From Flavobacterium enshiense DK69 (GTDB lineage: Bacteria > Bacteroidota > Bacteroidia > Flavobacteriales > Flavobacteriaceae): a stretch of DNA of 64,000 nucleotides. Shown in pieces: positions 22,913 to 32,030 of this stretch (its first letter is position 1; every line of letters starts with the position of its first letter). Below the pieces are notes generated by a model, which worked only from the letters and a program-made list of their open reading frames with translations, searched no databases and had not been told where the DNA came from. A program made the translations under genes and the position numbers. The stretch spans positions 24,818 through 88,817 of the forward strand of contig NZ_AVCS01000024.1 in the NCBI RefSeq assembly GCF_000498495.1, read 5' to 3'.

Positions 22913-22980
22913 TACCCACTACTCCTTTAGGCAATCCCTGCAATTATTTTTCCTCACTAAAATTTAAAAATAATTAAATT

Positions 22981-24231
22981 ATGGCTTATTTATTTACGTC
23001 AGAATCAGTGAGCGAAGGACATCCGGACAAAGTTGCGGACCAGATTTCAGATGCTTTAATCGATAATTTCTTGGCCTTTGACGCCGATTCTAAAGTAGCT
23101 TGCGAAACGCTAGTTACTACAGGACAGGTTATTCTTGCAGGAGAAGTAAAATCCAAAACTTATTTGGATGTTCAGCAAATTGCACGTGATGTAATCCGTA
23201 AAATCGGATATACAAAAAGCGAATACATGTTTGAAGCCAATTCATGTGGTGTTTTATCTGCCATTCATGAGCAATCGCAGGATATCAACCAGGGAGTTGA
23301 CCGTGCCAGCAAAGAAGAGCAAGGCGCCGGTGACCAAGGAATGATGTTTGGTTATGCAACCAACGAAACTTCTGATTACATGCCATTGGCTCTGGATTTA
23401 TCCCATAAGTTATTACAGGAGCTTGCGGCTTTACGAAGAGAAAATTCAGCAATCACTTATTTACGCCCTGATGCAAAATCTCAGGTAACGTTAGAATACG
23501 ACAACAATAACAAACCGGTTCGTATTGATGCTATCGTAATCTCTACACAACACGACGATTTCGCTGCAGAAGCTGAAATGTTAGCTAAAATCAAGAAAGA
23601 TATCATCGAAATTTTGATTCCGAGGATTATTGCAAAATATCCTCAATATGCACATTTATTCAACGATAAAATTCAGTACCACATTAACCCTACCGGAAAA
23701 TTCGTTATTGGCGGACCTCACGGAGATACAGGGTTAACAGGAAGAAAAATTATCGTAGACACTTACGGTGGAAAAGGAGCTCACGGAGGAGGCGCTTTCT
23801 CTGGAAAAGACCCTTCTAAAGTAGACCGTTCTGCAGCATACGCTACGCGTCACATCGCTAAAAACCTTGTAGCTGCTGGAATCGCTGATGAGATTTTAGT
23901 TCAGGTTTCTTATGCAATCGGTGTAGCAAAACCAATGGGAATCTATATCAATACTTACGGAACTTCTAAAGTAAGTTTAACCGATGGGGAAATCGCTAAA
24001 AAAGTAGAAGCTATTTTCGATATGCGTCCTTACTTCATCGAACAGCGTTTAAAATTAAGAAACCCAATCTACAGCGAAACAGCCGCTTACGGACACATGG
24101 GACGTAAACCGGAAACTGTTACGAAAACTTTCAAATCACCAGGCGGGGAAGAGAAAAAAGTTACCGTAGAATTATTTACTTGGGAAAAACTGGATTATGT
24201 TGATCAGGTAAAAGCAGCTTTCGGATTGTAA
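22981..24231 (+). CDS. metK: S-adenosylmethionine synthase
   Basis: Makes SAM from methionine and ATP in the cytoplasm (416 residues, normal length plus small insertions). Signatures: [15 protein letters not shown] at residues 9-23, [12 protein letters not shown] (ATP-binding hexapeptide region), [21 protein letters not shown] and [19 protein letters not shown]. The SAM-II riboswitch in its 5' leader gives product feedback. Stands alone between its promoter and a terminator at 24251. Confidence 0.98.
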   Translation: MAYLFTSESVSEGHPDKVADQISDALIDNFLAFDADSKVACETLVTTGQVILAGEVKSKTYLDVQQIARDVIRKIGYTKSEYMFEANSCGVLSAIHEQSQDINQGVDRASKEEQGAGDQGMMFGYATNETSDYMPLALDLSHKLLQELAALRRENSAITYLRPDAKSQVTLEYDNNNKPVRIDAIVISTQHDDFAAEAEMLAKIKKDIIEILIPRIIAKYPQYAHLFNDKIQYHINPTGKFVIGGPHGDTGLTGRKIIVDTYGGKGAHGGGAFSGKDPSKVDRSAAYATRHIAKNLVAAGIADEILVQVSYAIGVAKPMGIYINTYGTSKVSLTDGEIAKKVEAIFDMRPYFIEQRLKLRNPIYSETAAYGHMGRKPETVTKTFKSPGGEEKKVTVELFTWEKLDYVDQVKAAFGL

Positions 24232-24250
24232 TTCCAAAAGTTTAAACATA

Positions 24251-24283
24251 AAAAAACCATCTGTTGTTGCAGATGGTTTTTTG
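24251..24283 (+). terminator. Terminator after metK
   Basis: AACCATCTG pairs with CAGATGGTT (9 bp, six-base loop) followed by six Ts. A-runs on the other side could let it also serve the minus-strand gene ending at 24286. Confidence 0.85.
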
Positions 24284-24285
24284 TT

Positions 24286-24480
24286 TTATTCAAAGGTGGC
24301 AAAAAGAATAAAAATCACTACTGACAATATCAGAAATACTATCATCGGCTGGTACTTTTTCAAGTCAAATATCCCATTCTTTATCTCGTAATTCCATCGA
24401 TACAAAACAGAAAGAGCAGATACTATTACCAAGCCAATAACAGCGATGGCACTTTCATCCGAATAGTTCTCCTTTATCAA
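24286..24480 (-). CDS. Small two-helix membrane protein (possibly the 3' part of a frameshifted gene)
   Basis: 64 residues with two hydrophobic segments (about residues 11-27 and 45-62) and no recognised family. The frame opens at a TTG (24480), with a stop three codons upstream and no ATG nearby. An overlapping ORF (24455-24571) ends just inside it and supplies an N-terminal hydrophobic segment in another frame. One base of frameshift would fuse them into a three-helix protein of about 95 residues. It follows the outer membrane barrel gene in the same direction. Confidence 0.5.
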   Translation of the reverse strand: MIKENYSDESAIAVIGLVIVSALSVLYRWNYEIKNGIFDLKKYQPMIVFLILSVVIFILFATFE

Positions 24481-24571
24481 AATACCTTACTGCCAACATC
24501 AACCCAAGACTAAATAGGGTTATTCTTTTCGTGACATTTACCATTTTTTCGTGTTTGCTTTCCATAGCCAT
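24455..24571 (-). CDS. Short ORF with one hydrophobic segment (possibly the 5' part of a frameshifted gene)
   Basis: 38 codons from ATG 24571, three bases after the stop of the outer membrane barrel gene, ending in TGA at 24455. ITLFSLGLMLAVRYF forms a likely membrane segment. It overlaps the 24286-24480 frame by 26 bases. The pair may be a translationally coupled duo, a broken gene or a sequencing indel. Confidence 0.35.
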   Translation of the reverse strand: MAMESKHEKMVNVTKRITLFSLGLMLAVRYFDKGELFG

Positions 24572-24574
24572 AAT

Positions 24575-27349
24575 CTATAAAGCATATTTCAGGCTCAGGA
24601 TCAAATAACGCGGCTGAACAACATAGGTTGAAAAACTGCTTATTCCTCCCAACTGCTTAAAACTGCTCTCATTAATCGATTTAGTATCCAATAAATTCGT
24701 TCCTGACAATTTCCATTCCCATTTGCTGCCCTTCTTTTGATACATCAACGCTGCCGATAAGAAATCGTATTCGGTATCCGACGTTCCTTTTTTATTTCGG
24801 TTGTGATAGAAGGAATACTCCGAAGTAAATGAAAATGCATCAAGGAAATAATACTCTAATGTTACCGATGGGCTGTCAACATAAAATATATCGTTGGAAA
24901 AATCGTTAACCGTATAATTGTATGCAAACTCAATGTTCGGAATCTTTTTAAAATTGGTTGAGAATTTCAGGTTATAATTTTGCGTAAAGGATTCGGTAGT
25001 CTGTACTTCATTTAGATTATCCTCGAAATCTGAATCGTCGCCAACACTAATGTTATTAAACTTACTCCAATTCAGGCTGGCACCAAAAGAAGCCTTGTAA
25101 TAACGAAGGAAAGAACGCCCATAGGTACCGCTACCTGAAATAGTCTCGTCGGCAAAATTCGAATTCATGTTAACCGATGACGAAACCTGATTATTTCCCA
25201 CGAACAACACTTTACTCTTTATCGCATCGATTTGTTTAGTATAGGTAAGATTCGCAAAAATATTTTCAAAATTAAACATGTTGTATTTAAAATAACGCAG
25301 GGAATGCACCTGAGACAATGAGTTCTCTAACATTCGATTCCCTTTAAAGAAGCTATTGTAATTTGAAAACACGTAACCCTCGGCCAATTTATTAATATCT
25401 GTAAAATTATTGGCCATGGTGTAATTATATGTCAATGTTTCCGATTTTTTCAACTGCCATAGCGCATAGAAATCAGGCAGGAATCTGCCGAAAGAATTTT
25501 TGTTTGATGTCCCAAGTTGCTCATCATTAGTCTGATAATAATGTACGCTGAATCCCGGATTAAATGTAAATTTTCCGGTCATGAACTTATAATGCAGCGC
25601 TGCAAAAACATCATTAAAAGCATAATTCACATCATTGTTATTGGTCTGATCATTCAGGTCATTCTGCGAACCACTATCCAAAATCTGAAAAATATGGGAG
25701 TTAAAGTTCTGATACGAGTAGGTATTCCCGAAAGTAAAATTGATATTGCTCTTTGGTGTTACCATGTAATAATAGTCCAGCTTAGCGTCTACCTTATTGG
25801 TTTTCACAAAACGATTTTGGGTGATGTCATTTCGATTTTCATCCGTATCATAACCTGGCAGTAAACTAGGCTGGCCGGGTACATCTACAAATGGCAAGAA
25901 AGCCAAATTTGCATTATAGAACGGGTCTTCGTCCTGATACAAATGCTGCATTTCGAAAGCAAAAACCTGCTTATCGTTTAGTGTATAATAGTAGTTCAGA
26001 TTTTGATTGAAAGAGAATGGGTTTTGTTTCTTTTGCGAATAAACGTCATTGTATTGCGGAACCGAAATTCCGTTAAGAGTCGTTACCGAATTAGATATCA
26101 ACGACGTATTTTCATCCTGTTTAGAACTTTTAACCAAAGCATCGTAGTCGAAATGCACTTTTTCCGAAGGCACATAACTCGAACTCAATTTTAAAAAGCC
26201 TAATTCACTGTCTTGTTTGGTAGACGAAGTTTCGTCATTGAATGTGGTTGTATTTAAACTTTCGTTGATACGCGTCGATTTTACATTGGTCAGCAAATCG
26301 GTCTTACTTCCCATCAACACACCGAAACCACTTATTGTCCATGCTTTCGAAGGATTATAACTGAAATTGGCCGCTCCGAATTTGGTATCGATTTCCTTTG
26401 CCTGATTGTTTCGCAAACCCATAATACCCAAATCGTTGGAAGCCACATTAAAACTTGTTCCTCCTCTTCGCATCATGTTTTTGAATCCGCCGGTAAACTT
26501 GAAATAATCCTGCATTGTGAGCGGCAATTCACCTATATTATTAAAGTTCCCGATGACATTCACACTGTATTTCGGATTGTAGTAAAACAGCTTCGGATTG
26601 ATAATGTGCCGGTCTTCTTCATGACCTACACCAATACCCGCGGTCATGTCACCAAACCAGAAGTTCTTTTTCCCTTCTTTCAGCTTGATGTTAAGCGCCA
26701 CATTTTCCTCATTGTTTTCGAGCCCTTTCAGATTGCTGACCTCATTATAATTTCTCAGTACCTGAATTTTGTCCAAGGCATCGGCCGGGATGTTTTTAGT
26801 TGCAATTTTGGTATCGCCATCGAAGAAATCTTTGCCCTCAACCATAATTTTCTGCACTTTCTTTCCTTCCACCTGGATTTCACCGTCCTTGTTCACTTCC
26901 ACACCGGGCAGCTTCTTCAGAACGTCTTCCAGTTTTCGTTCCGTACCGTTTCTGAAGGAATCTGAATTATAAATAATGGTATCACCGCTAATAGAAACAG
27001 GCATTTCCTTAACGATTTCAATCTCCTTAAGCATAGTACCTTCCTTCAGAACAATGTTTCTAACGATGTTTTCTGTTCCGGTTTTTATAGTGGTTTCATA
27101 AGGTTGAAACCCTACATAACTTACTTTTATGTCGTAGACAGCATTAGGATGCAATGAAATCTGAAAGCGTCCTTTTTCATTGGTAATGGAATAGCCGTCC
27201 ATAGCTTTTGTAGCCTGATTCACAGCCATAATATTGGCCATTTCCAAGGCTACGCCGGTCGTATCTTTGATAACTCCTTCAAATTTCACATCCTGCGCGA
27301 AAGTGATTGTTGTTACAAGGAGCATAACAACAAAATATATGTTTTTCAT
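24575..27349 (-). CDS. Outer membrane beta-barrel protein with carboxypeptidase-like regulatory domain
   Basis: TonB-dependent-receptor-like protein of 924 residues. After a Sec signal (ITFAQ, residues 15-19) comes a CarboxypepD_reg-like domain (FEGVIKDTTGVALEMANI, about residues 24-100). A plug-like segment follows (RKLEDVLKKLPGVEV near residue 140; GKKVQKIMVEGKDFF), then a long beta-barrel with alternating aromatic strands of the OMP_b-brl_3 type. The ligand is unknown. It lies 44 bases downstream of a GLPGLI family gene, a frequent pairing in Flavobacteriia, and probably shares its transcript. Confidence 0.85.
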   Translation of the reverse strand: MKNIYFVVMLLVTTITFAQDVKFEGVIKDTTGVALEMANIMAVNQATKAMDGYSITNEKGRFQISLHPNAVYDIKVSYVGFQPYETTIKTGTENIVRNIVLKEGTMLKEIEIVKEMPVSISGDTIIYNSDSFRNGTERKLEDVLKKLPGVEVNKDGEIQVEGKKVQKIMVEGKDFFDGDTKIATKNIPADALDKIQVLRNYNEVSNLKGLENNEENVALNIKLKEGKKNFWFGDMTAGIGVGHEEDRHIINPKLFYYNPKYSVNVIGNFNNIGELPLTMQDYFKFTGGFKNMMRRGGTSFNVASNDLGIMGLRNNQAKEIDTKFGAANFSYNPSKAWTISGFGVLMGSKTDLLTNVKSTRINESLNTTTFNDETSSTKQDSELGFLKLSSSYVPSEKVHFDYDALVKSSKQDENTSLISNSVTTLNGISVPQYNDVYSQKKQNPFSFNQNLNYYYTLNDKQVFAFEMQHLYQDEDPFYNANLAFLPFVDVPGQPSLLPGYDTDENRNDITQNRFVKTNKVDAKLDYYYMVTPKSNINFTFGNTYSYQNFNSHIFQILDSGSQNDLNDQTNNNDVNYAFNDVFAALHYKFMTGKFTFNPGFSVHYYQTNDEQLGTSNKNSFGRFLPDFYALWQLKKSETLTYNYTMANNFTDINKLAEGYVFSNYNSFFKGNRMLENSLSQVHSLRYFKYNMFNFENIFANLTYTKQIDAIKSKVLFVGNNQVSSSVNMNSNFADETISGSGTYGRSFLRYYKASFGASLNWSKFNNISVGDDSDFEDNLNEVQTTESFTQNYNLKFSTNFKKIPNIEFAYNYTVNDFSNDIFYVDSPSVTLEYYFLDAFSFTSEYSFYHNRNKKGTSDTEYDFLSAALMYQKKGSKWEWKLSGTNLLDTKSINESSFKQLGGISSFSTYVVQPRYLILSLKYAL

Positions 27350-27393
27350 AAATTGTATTAGAAATAAAAGATTAAAAGGTTTAGACTATCAAA

Positions 27394-28323
27394 TTAATGC
27401 CCCATTCTAATCATATTTCTATTTCCTCCACCTTGTGTTTGCCATTGCTCGCGCATTTCTTCCATTTTCTTAGTTACGATTTCATCGTATTCTTTTTGCT
27501 TAACAACCTTTCCATTTTTAGACGGTTTGATTTCCACCTTATCTTTAGAATTCATCACCAGTTTTGAACACATGATTACGGTTTTGCCATCGTTGACTTC
27601 CAAAATCAGTCCCGGTAATCCCCAGTACCCTTCAGGTCCTTGATTGATTGGGATTTCAGGAGTATACCATGCCGTAATTTCAATTTCCTTCGGCATATCA
27701 AATTCAGACATCATGAAACCTCCTCGTTTTTCCTTGGAAGCCTCTTCTTTCTTGACTTCCTCACCTTTTTTAGCTTCTCCTTCTTTTTTAGCCTCTCCCT
27801 CTTTTTTAAGACGGGCATTTCTAAAATCAGAAGCATCTACCGATTTGATTGCCGTAGCTTTAAAACAATTATAATCACCAATTTTTTTGGTTTCGCCAGT
27901 CATTTTCCATTTCAGTTTAGGCAAGGAATCAACGATCAAAAATTCTTTTCCCATGAATTCCTTATCAACGGTATAGGTTTTCTCTTTTACGTTTTTATAG
28001 TACGTCCCGCCGCCGCCCATCATGGAACTCATCATTCTCATTCGTCCCGCATTTTGACCCGGAGCCTCTAATTTTTCTTCTTCTTTATAAATCGAACTGG
28101 TTTTATCAAAGTTAAGAATGAACGTTTTTTCGAACATTTTTTTCATACGCTCTTCCATCATTTTTCTCATTTCCGGAGTAATATCTTTGTTTCCGTCCAT
28201 TCGGGCTTTAAATTCGGCTGTGCTCGTTTTGGATTCATACACGGCCATCCCTTGGAATTCCTGAGCAAAAGAAGCCACAGAAGAGCAAAATATCGCAATT
28301 AATGTCAACGAAAATTTTTTCAT
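27394..28323 (-). CDS. GLPGLI family protein
   Basis: Exported protein of 309 residues with a signal ending near SFAQ (residue 20). The family motif is explicit: GYWGLPGLILEV near residue 232. A Lys/Glu-rich low-complexity insert (KKEGEAKKEGEAKKGEE, residues 177-193) is unusual. Function in the family is unknown; members lie beside outer membrane barrels, as here. A Met-rich patch (MRMMSSMMGGGG near residue 92) and a Gly/Asn/Met-rich C-terminus may bind metal, but that is speculative. Confidence 0.9.
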   Translation of the reverse strand: MKKFSLTLIAIFCSSVASFAQEFQGMAVYESKTSTAEFKARMDGNKDITPEMRKMMEERMKKMFEKTFILNFDKTSSIYKEEEKLEAPGQNAGRMRMMSSMMGGGGTYYKNVKEKTYTVDKEFMGKEFLIVDSLPKLKWKMTGETKKIGDYNCFKATAIKSVDASDFRNARLKKEGEAKKEGEAKKGEEVKKEEASKEKRGGFMMSEFDMPKEIEITAWYTPEIPINQGPEGYWGLPGLILEVNDGKTVIMCSKLVMNSKDKVEIKPSKNGKVVKQKEYDEIVTKKMEEMREQWQTQGGGNRNMIRMGH

Positions 28324-28466
28324 AATTTCTAAAGTTAATTAAGACTTATAAGACGTTTGAAACACTGTTTTGTTACAAAACTCCCTATTAGACTACAATT
28401 ATTGCAAAAGGTTTAAAACAAAAAAATATTCTAAAAACAAGCTCCTACAATTATAGTTTTCCTCGT

Positions 28467-28474
28467 TATTTTTG
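28467..28474 (+). promoter_or_regulatory. Promoter of the deoxynucleoside kinase unit
   Basis: TATTTTTG matches TAnnTTTG, 14 bases before the ATG at 28489. No convincing -33 box. Confidence 0.5.
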
Positions 28475-28488
28475 TAATTTGTCATGCT

Positions 28489-29280
28489 ATGCTTAATCTT
28501 TTAAAAATAATGCTCCTCCTATTTTTCTCTTTCGGCTTCAGCCAGGAGAAAAACATCAGCCTTGCATTTATCTCTTCGGAGAAAACCGATGCCGATTCAT
28601 TTGCCGGCCGGGATGCCTTTGGTTTTAATTACTACGTAAAAGACAATGTTTTAAAAAAAGAAAGCAGCCAGAAAAAACAAGAATACAAGAACCTGGCTTT
28701 AGGAAAAATCGAAAAAGTCGACCTACAAAATCCGCTGCAACTGGTTTTGTTTTACAAAGAAATGAATGCGGTGGTTTTATTGGACAACCAGCTGAATGAA
28801 ACGGTAAAAATCAATTTTTCGGAAGCCAATCCCGAGTTGCAGCCGCTGTGGGTATGCATGGCTTCTCAAAATCAACTCTGGCTATTTGATTTCGCTACAC
28901 AGAAACTAGGGCTATACAATTATCTCAAAAGAACATTCAACCCCATTACCGTAGTTTTTGAATCACCCATTGTTAAAACCCAATCCGACTACAATTATTT
29001 TTACTGGATAAACAAAGAGAATCAGTTGTTTGCCTCAAACATTTTCGGCAAGATAAATTTCCTCGGCAATGTTCCGGAATATGAAAGCATGCAGATTGTA
29101 TCTTCTAAACAATTATTGTTAAAAAAAGGCACAGTTTTAAGTATTTACGACTTAGGAAAAGAAACTTCACAAATCCTTCCACTACAAGAAAAAAGCATTG
29201 AAAGTTTCTATTACAGAGAACAAATTTTATCTATTTTTACCGACAACGAAATCAGGAATTATAAACTAATATTACCATAA
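28489..29280 (+). CDS. Secreted protein of unknown function, upstream of the deoxynucleoside kinase
   Basis: 263 residues with a Sec signal (cleavage near GFSQ, residue 19) and no recognised domain. The body consists of short hydrophobic strands separated by turns (LVLFYKEMNAVVLLD, QLWLFDFATQKLGLYNY, YNYFYWINKENQLFA), consistent with a beta-propeller-like fold. The stop overlaps the kinase start (TAATG), so the two are translationally coupled. Such an exported protein in front of a cytoplasmic kinase suggests gene order kept by transcription rather than shared function. Confidence 0.72.
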   Translation: MLNLLKIMLLLFFSFGFSQEKNISLAFISSEKTDADSFAGRDAFGFNYYVKDNVLKKESSQKKQEYKNLALGKIEKVDLQNPLQLVLFYKEMNAVVLLDNQLNETVKINFSEANPELQPLWVCMASQNQLWLFDFATQKLGLYNYLKRTFNPITVVFESPIVKTQSDYNYFYWINKENQLFASNIFGKINFLGNVPEYESMQIVSSKQLLLKKGTVLSIYDLGKETSQILPLQEKSIESFYYREQILSIFTDNEIRNYKLILP

Positions 29281-29894
29281 TGCATATAGCTGTAGCAGGA
29301 AACATTGGTGCCGGAAAAACGACTTTAACCCGACTTTTATCAAAACATTACAAATGGGAACCGCATTATGAAGATGTGGTTGACAATCCGTATCTGGATG
29401 ATTTTTATCATTCGATGGATCGTTGGTCTTTTAATTTACAGATTTACTTCCTGAACAGCCGTTTTCGCCAGGTATTGCAAATCCGTGAAACCGGGAAAAA
29501 ATTCATTCAGGACAGAACAATTTATGAGGATGCTCACATTTTCGCTCCCAATCTGCACACTATGGGACTGATGAGCAATCGCGATTTCGAAAATTATTCC
29601 ACCCTGTTTGAAATGATGGAGAATCTCGTAGGAGCCCCTGATTTATTAATTTACCTAAGAAGCTCCATTCCAAATCTTGTAGGACAGATTCACAAAAGAG
29701 GACGTGAATATGAAAACACTATTTCAATAGATTACCTGAGCCGATTGAACGAACGATACGAAGCATGGGCCCAAACCTACAACAAAGGAAAATTATTGAT
29801 CATTGATGTAGACACTACTGATTTTGTCAATAACCCGGAACATTTAGGAAACGTAATTAACCGAATTGATGCCGAAATAAACGGATTATTTTAA
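29280..29894 (+). CDS. Deoxynucleoside kinase
   Basis: Salvage kinase of 204 residues phosphorylating deoxynucleosides (dAdo/dGuo type likely). P-loop GNIGAGKTT at residues 7-15, VVDNPYLDDFY (substrate-binding Glu/Asp region), QDRTIYEDAHIF near residue 78 (the catalytic DRx motif), and the lid RGREYE. Matches the deoxyguanosine/deoxyadenosine kinase family of Firmicutes and Bacteroidota. Specificity not resolvable from sequence. Confidence 0.93.
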   Translation: MHIAVAGNIGAGKTTLTRLLSKHYKWEPHYEDVVDNPYLDDFYHSMDRWSFNLQIYFLNSRFRQVLQIRETGKKFIQDRTIYEDAHIFAPNLHTMGLMSNRDFENYSTLFEMMENLVGAPDLLIYLRSSIPNLVGQIHKRGREYENTISIDYLSRLNERYEAWAQTYNKGKLLIIDVDTTDFVNNPEHLGNVINRIDAEINGLF

Positions 29895-29900
29895 AACAGA

Positions 29901-29927
29901 AAGCCTCGGATTTTGAGGCTTTTTTTT
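29901..29927 (+). terminator. Terminator after the deoxynucleoside kinase
   Basis: AAGCCTC pairs with GAGGCTT, followed by a run of eight Ts, directly after the stop codon. Confidence 0.85.
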
Positions 29928-29996
29928 GTACCTTTATGTACCTGTCTACCAAAGAATTCAAAAGTTTATTGAAGGTTAATTTAAAGTCATTGGGTT

Positions 29997-30365
29997 ATGA
30001 AAGTACTTTACAAAAAAGCCCCAATCGTAAGTATCTTTCTCTCCATGCCTTTACTTTTACAATGCTGTAGTACATACGACAAAGTTCCTATAAGTTTGGA
30101 TAATGCTGTTGCGGCAAACACAAAAGTGAAAGTCACTACTGCCAGCAACAAAAAATACAAATTCCGAAAAATACAGAGAACTGACGGTGTATATTACGGC
30201 CTTGCTGAAGTCAGGGATCAAATTGTAAGAGTTCCTATAGAGAAAGATGAAATTCAAAACATTCGTGCCGCCAGCGTGCCGGCCTCAGCGAATACATCCA
30301 CAGGGACAGCCAATATTGCCATCATGGTTCTATATGTAATAGGGTTAACCACACCAGGGCATTAG
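29997..30365 (+). CDS. Tandem lipoprotein family, copy 1
   Basis: 122 residues. Signal with lipobox near LLLQC (Cys 23, followed by another Cys). The shared body reads PISLDxAVAANxxxKV, KKYKFRKIQ and VYYGL, with a hydrophobic C-terminal stretch (IAIMVLYVIGLT). It is the first of four paralogues in a row and the most diverged at its C-terminus, which is shorter and lacks the HPVNK block. No known domain recognised; probably membrane-anchored in the periplasm or at the surface. Confidence 0.75.
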   Translation: MKVLYKKAPIVSIFLSMPLLLQCCSTYDKVPISLDNAVAANTKVKVTTASNKKYKFRKIQRTDGVYYGLAEVRDQIVRVPIEKDEIQNIRAASVPASANTSTGTANIAIMVLYVIGLTTPGH

Positions 30366-30416
30366 ACCAGACGAGACAAGGTCAGTCTTTATATAACAAC
30401 GCACATTTTAAACAGA

Positions 30417-30446
30417 AAAGCCTCTCGAATTATGAGGCTTTTTTTT
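30417..30446 (+). terminator. Terminator between tandem lipoproteins 1 and 2
   Basis: AAAAGCCTC pairs with GAGGCTTTT across an eight-base loop, then a run of Ts. It closely resembles the terminator at 29901, consistent with duplication of the whole unit. Confidence 0.8.
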
Positions 30447-30515
30447 GTAACTTTATATACCTCACTACGAAACTGTTGATACCCAAACGGATTATTAATT
30501 ATAAATCGTTGCATC

Positions 30516-30938
30516 ATGAAAGTATTTAACAAAAAGACACGAATTATAAGTTTACTATTAGCTTTCATTTTCCTATTTCAAAGTTGTCATGTTTATCATA
30601 AAGTTCCGATAAGTTTGGATGAAGCTGTCGCTGCTAATAAAATAATGAAAGTAGTTACTATAGACAGCAAAAAATACAAATTCCAAAAAATTCAAAAATC
30701 GGACAGCACGTATTACGGCCTTCTTAAAACCAGAGGCCAAGATGTAAAAGTCCCTTTGGTGACAGCTAAAATTCAGAGTATTCACCCAGTCAATAAAGCA
30801 GCCTCTACTGCTTTATCAGTCGGAGCTGTAATAATACCAGTCGGTTTTGTTATACTCCTCATTGGAGCAACTTCAGTTGCTGATGATACTATAATTTACC
30901 CCAACTCTGTCCCTTTTCCAAACATGGAACCTTTTTAA
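30516..30938 (+). CDS. Tandem lipoprotein family, copy 2
   Basis: 140 residues. Lipobox LFQSC (Cys 24), VYHKVPISLDEAVAAN, KKYKFQKIQKSDSTYYGL, the SIHPVNKAA block near residue 90, then a hydrophobic segment (SVGAVIIPVGFVILLIGA) that can span a membrane, and a Pro-rich tail. Its 5' flank CGGATTATTAATTATAAATC is almost the same as the flank of copy 4, evidence of segmental duplication. Function unknown. Confidence 0.75.
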   Translation: MKVFNKKTRIISLLLAFIFLFQSCHVYHKVPISLDEAVAANKIMKVVTIDSKKYKFQKIQKSDSTYYGLLKTRGQDVKVPLVTAKIQSIHPVNKAASTALSVGAVIIPVGFVILLIGATSVADDTIIYPNSVPFPNMEPF

Positions 30939-31049
30939 TCCAACATAAACCATTATTTAAATCAAAAAAAAAAAAACTCTGAGAGGTGCAATCAACACTA
31001 CAAAAACTACTGATGTCCTACCCGATTATTAAACATATATCATTGAGTC

Positions 31050-31475
31050 ATGAAAATATTTTACAAAAAGGCCCGAATGCTAAGTATACTATTAGCCTTC
31101 ATATTTCTTTTGCAAAGCTGCGTGGTCTATCATAAAACAGCAATGAGTTTTGACCAAGCTGTTGCGGCTAATAAAAGAATGAAAGTCACTACTACCGACA
31201 ACAAGAAATACAAATTCAAAAGAATCCTGAAATCGGACAGCACATACTACGGGCTCACCTTAACAAGAAATCAAATGGTAAAAGTTCCGCTGCACACGGA
31301 TAAAATTCAAAGTATCCATCCCGTTAATAAAGAAGCTTCTATCTTTTTAACAATCGGAGTTACCCTGCTATCAACATTCGGATTATTTGCCCTTGCTTGG
31401 TCCACCGGCGACGATAAGTGGGGATCTCCGCGTAACCCTGTCCAATCTAACCCATACCAAACTAATCAATACTAA
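31050..31475 (+). CDS. Tandem lipoprotein family, copy 3
   Basis: 141 residues. Lipobox LLQSC (Cys 24), VYHKTAMSFDQAVAAN, KKYKFKRILKSDSTYYGL, SIHPVNKEA, a hydrophobic segment (IGVTLLSTFGLFALAW) and a polar Asn/Pro-rich C-terminus. Closest to copy 2. The pattern of strictly kept N-terminal half and diverging C-terminus is the same in all copies. Confidence 0.75.
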   Translation: MKIFYKKARMLSILLAFIFLLQSCVVYHKTAMSFDQAVAANKRMKVTTTDNKKYKFKRILKSDSTYYGLTLTRNQMVKVPLHTDKIQSIHPVNKEASIFLTIGVTLLSTFGLFALAWSTGDDKWGSPRNPVQSNPYQTNQY

Positions 31476-31567
31476 TTTTCTAAAGCAAACAGAAATTATG
31501 AAAAGAAAAATTTGATCCTCAAAAACCTATTGAGGGTCACGGATTATTAACTATAAATCGTTGCATC

Positions 31568-31966
31568 ATGAAAGTACTTTACAAAAAGACCCAAATGCTA
31601 AGTATACTATTAGCCTTCATTTTCCTTTTACAAAGTTGTCATGTTTATAAAAGGACCCCGATAAGTTTGGATGAAGCTGTCGCTGCCAATAGAAGAATGA
31701 AAGTCATTACCAGAGACGACAAAAAACACAAATTCAGAAAAATAGAAAAAATAGGCAGTGTATATTATGGCAGCATTAAAATAAACGGTGAAATAACAAA
31801 AATTCCTCTACAGCAAAACGAAATTAAAAGCCTTCGCCAAGTCGACAAAACAACTTCTACAATTCTAACAGTTGGAACTATTTTAGTTTCGGCCGGCGCT
31901 ATAGTAATTGTCATAGGTATCATTACATTTGACTATAACCCCGATTCCAACGATCCAATCTTGTAA
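31568..31966 (+). CDS. Tandem lipoprotein family, copy 4
   Basis: 132 residues. Lipobox LLQSC (Cys 24), VYKRTPISLDEAVAAN, KKHKFRKIEKIGSVYYGS and a C-terminal hydrophobic segment (ILTVGTILVSAGAIVIVIG). The SIHPVNK block is replaced by SLRQVDK. No terminator is evident between its stop and the convergent beta-mannosidase gene 65 bases away. Confidence 0.75.
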   Translation: MKVLYKKTQMLSILLAFIFLLQSCHVYKRTPISLDEAVAANRRMKVITRDDKKHKFRKIEKIGSVYYGSIKINGEITKIPLQQNEIKSLRQVDKTTSTILTVGTILVSAGAIVIVIGIITFDYNPDSNDPIL

Positions 31967-32030
31967 GTCTGTAATTCTCATCAAAAAAAAAACACTAAAC
32001 AGAATCTATTTTAATTCTTACCCCTTTTCG

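Noticed and set aside
22744..22977. Plus-strand ORF of 77 codons upstream of metK
   Set aside because: It covers the metK promoter and the SAM-II aptamer, starts upstream of the promoter, and shows no domain.
27640..28071. Plus-strand ORF of 143 codons opposite the GLPGLI gene
   Set aside because: Low-complexity Phe/Ser translation antisense to the Lys/Glu repeat; a shadow of the real gene.
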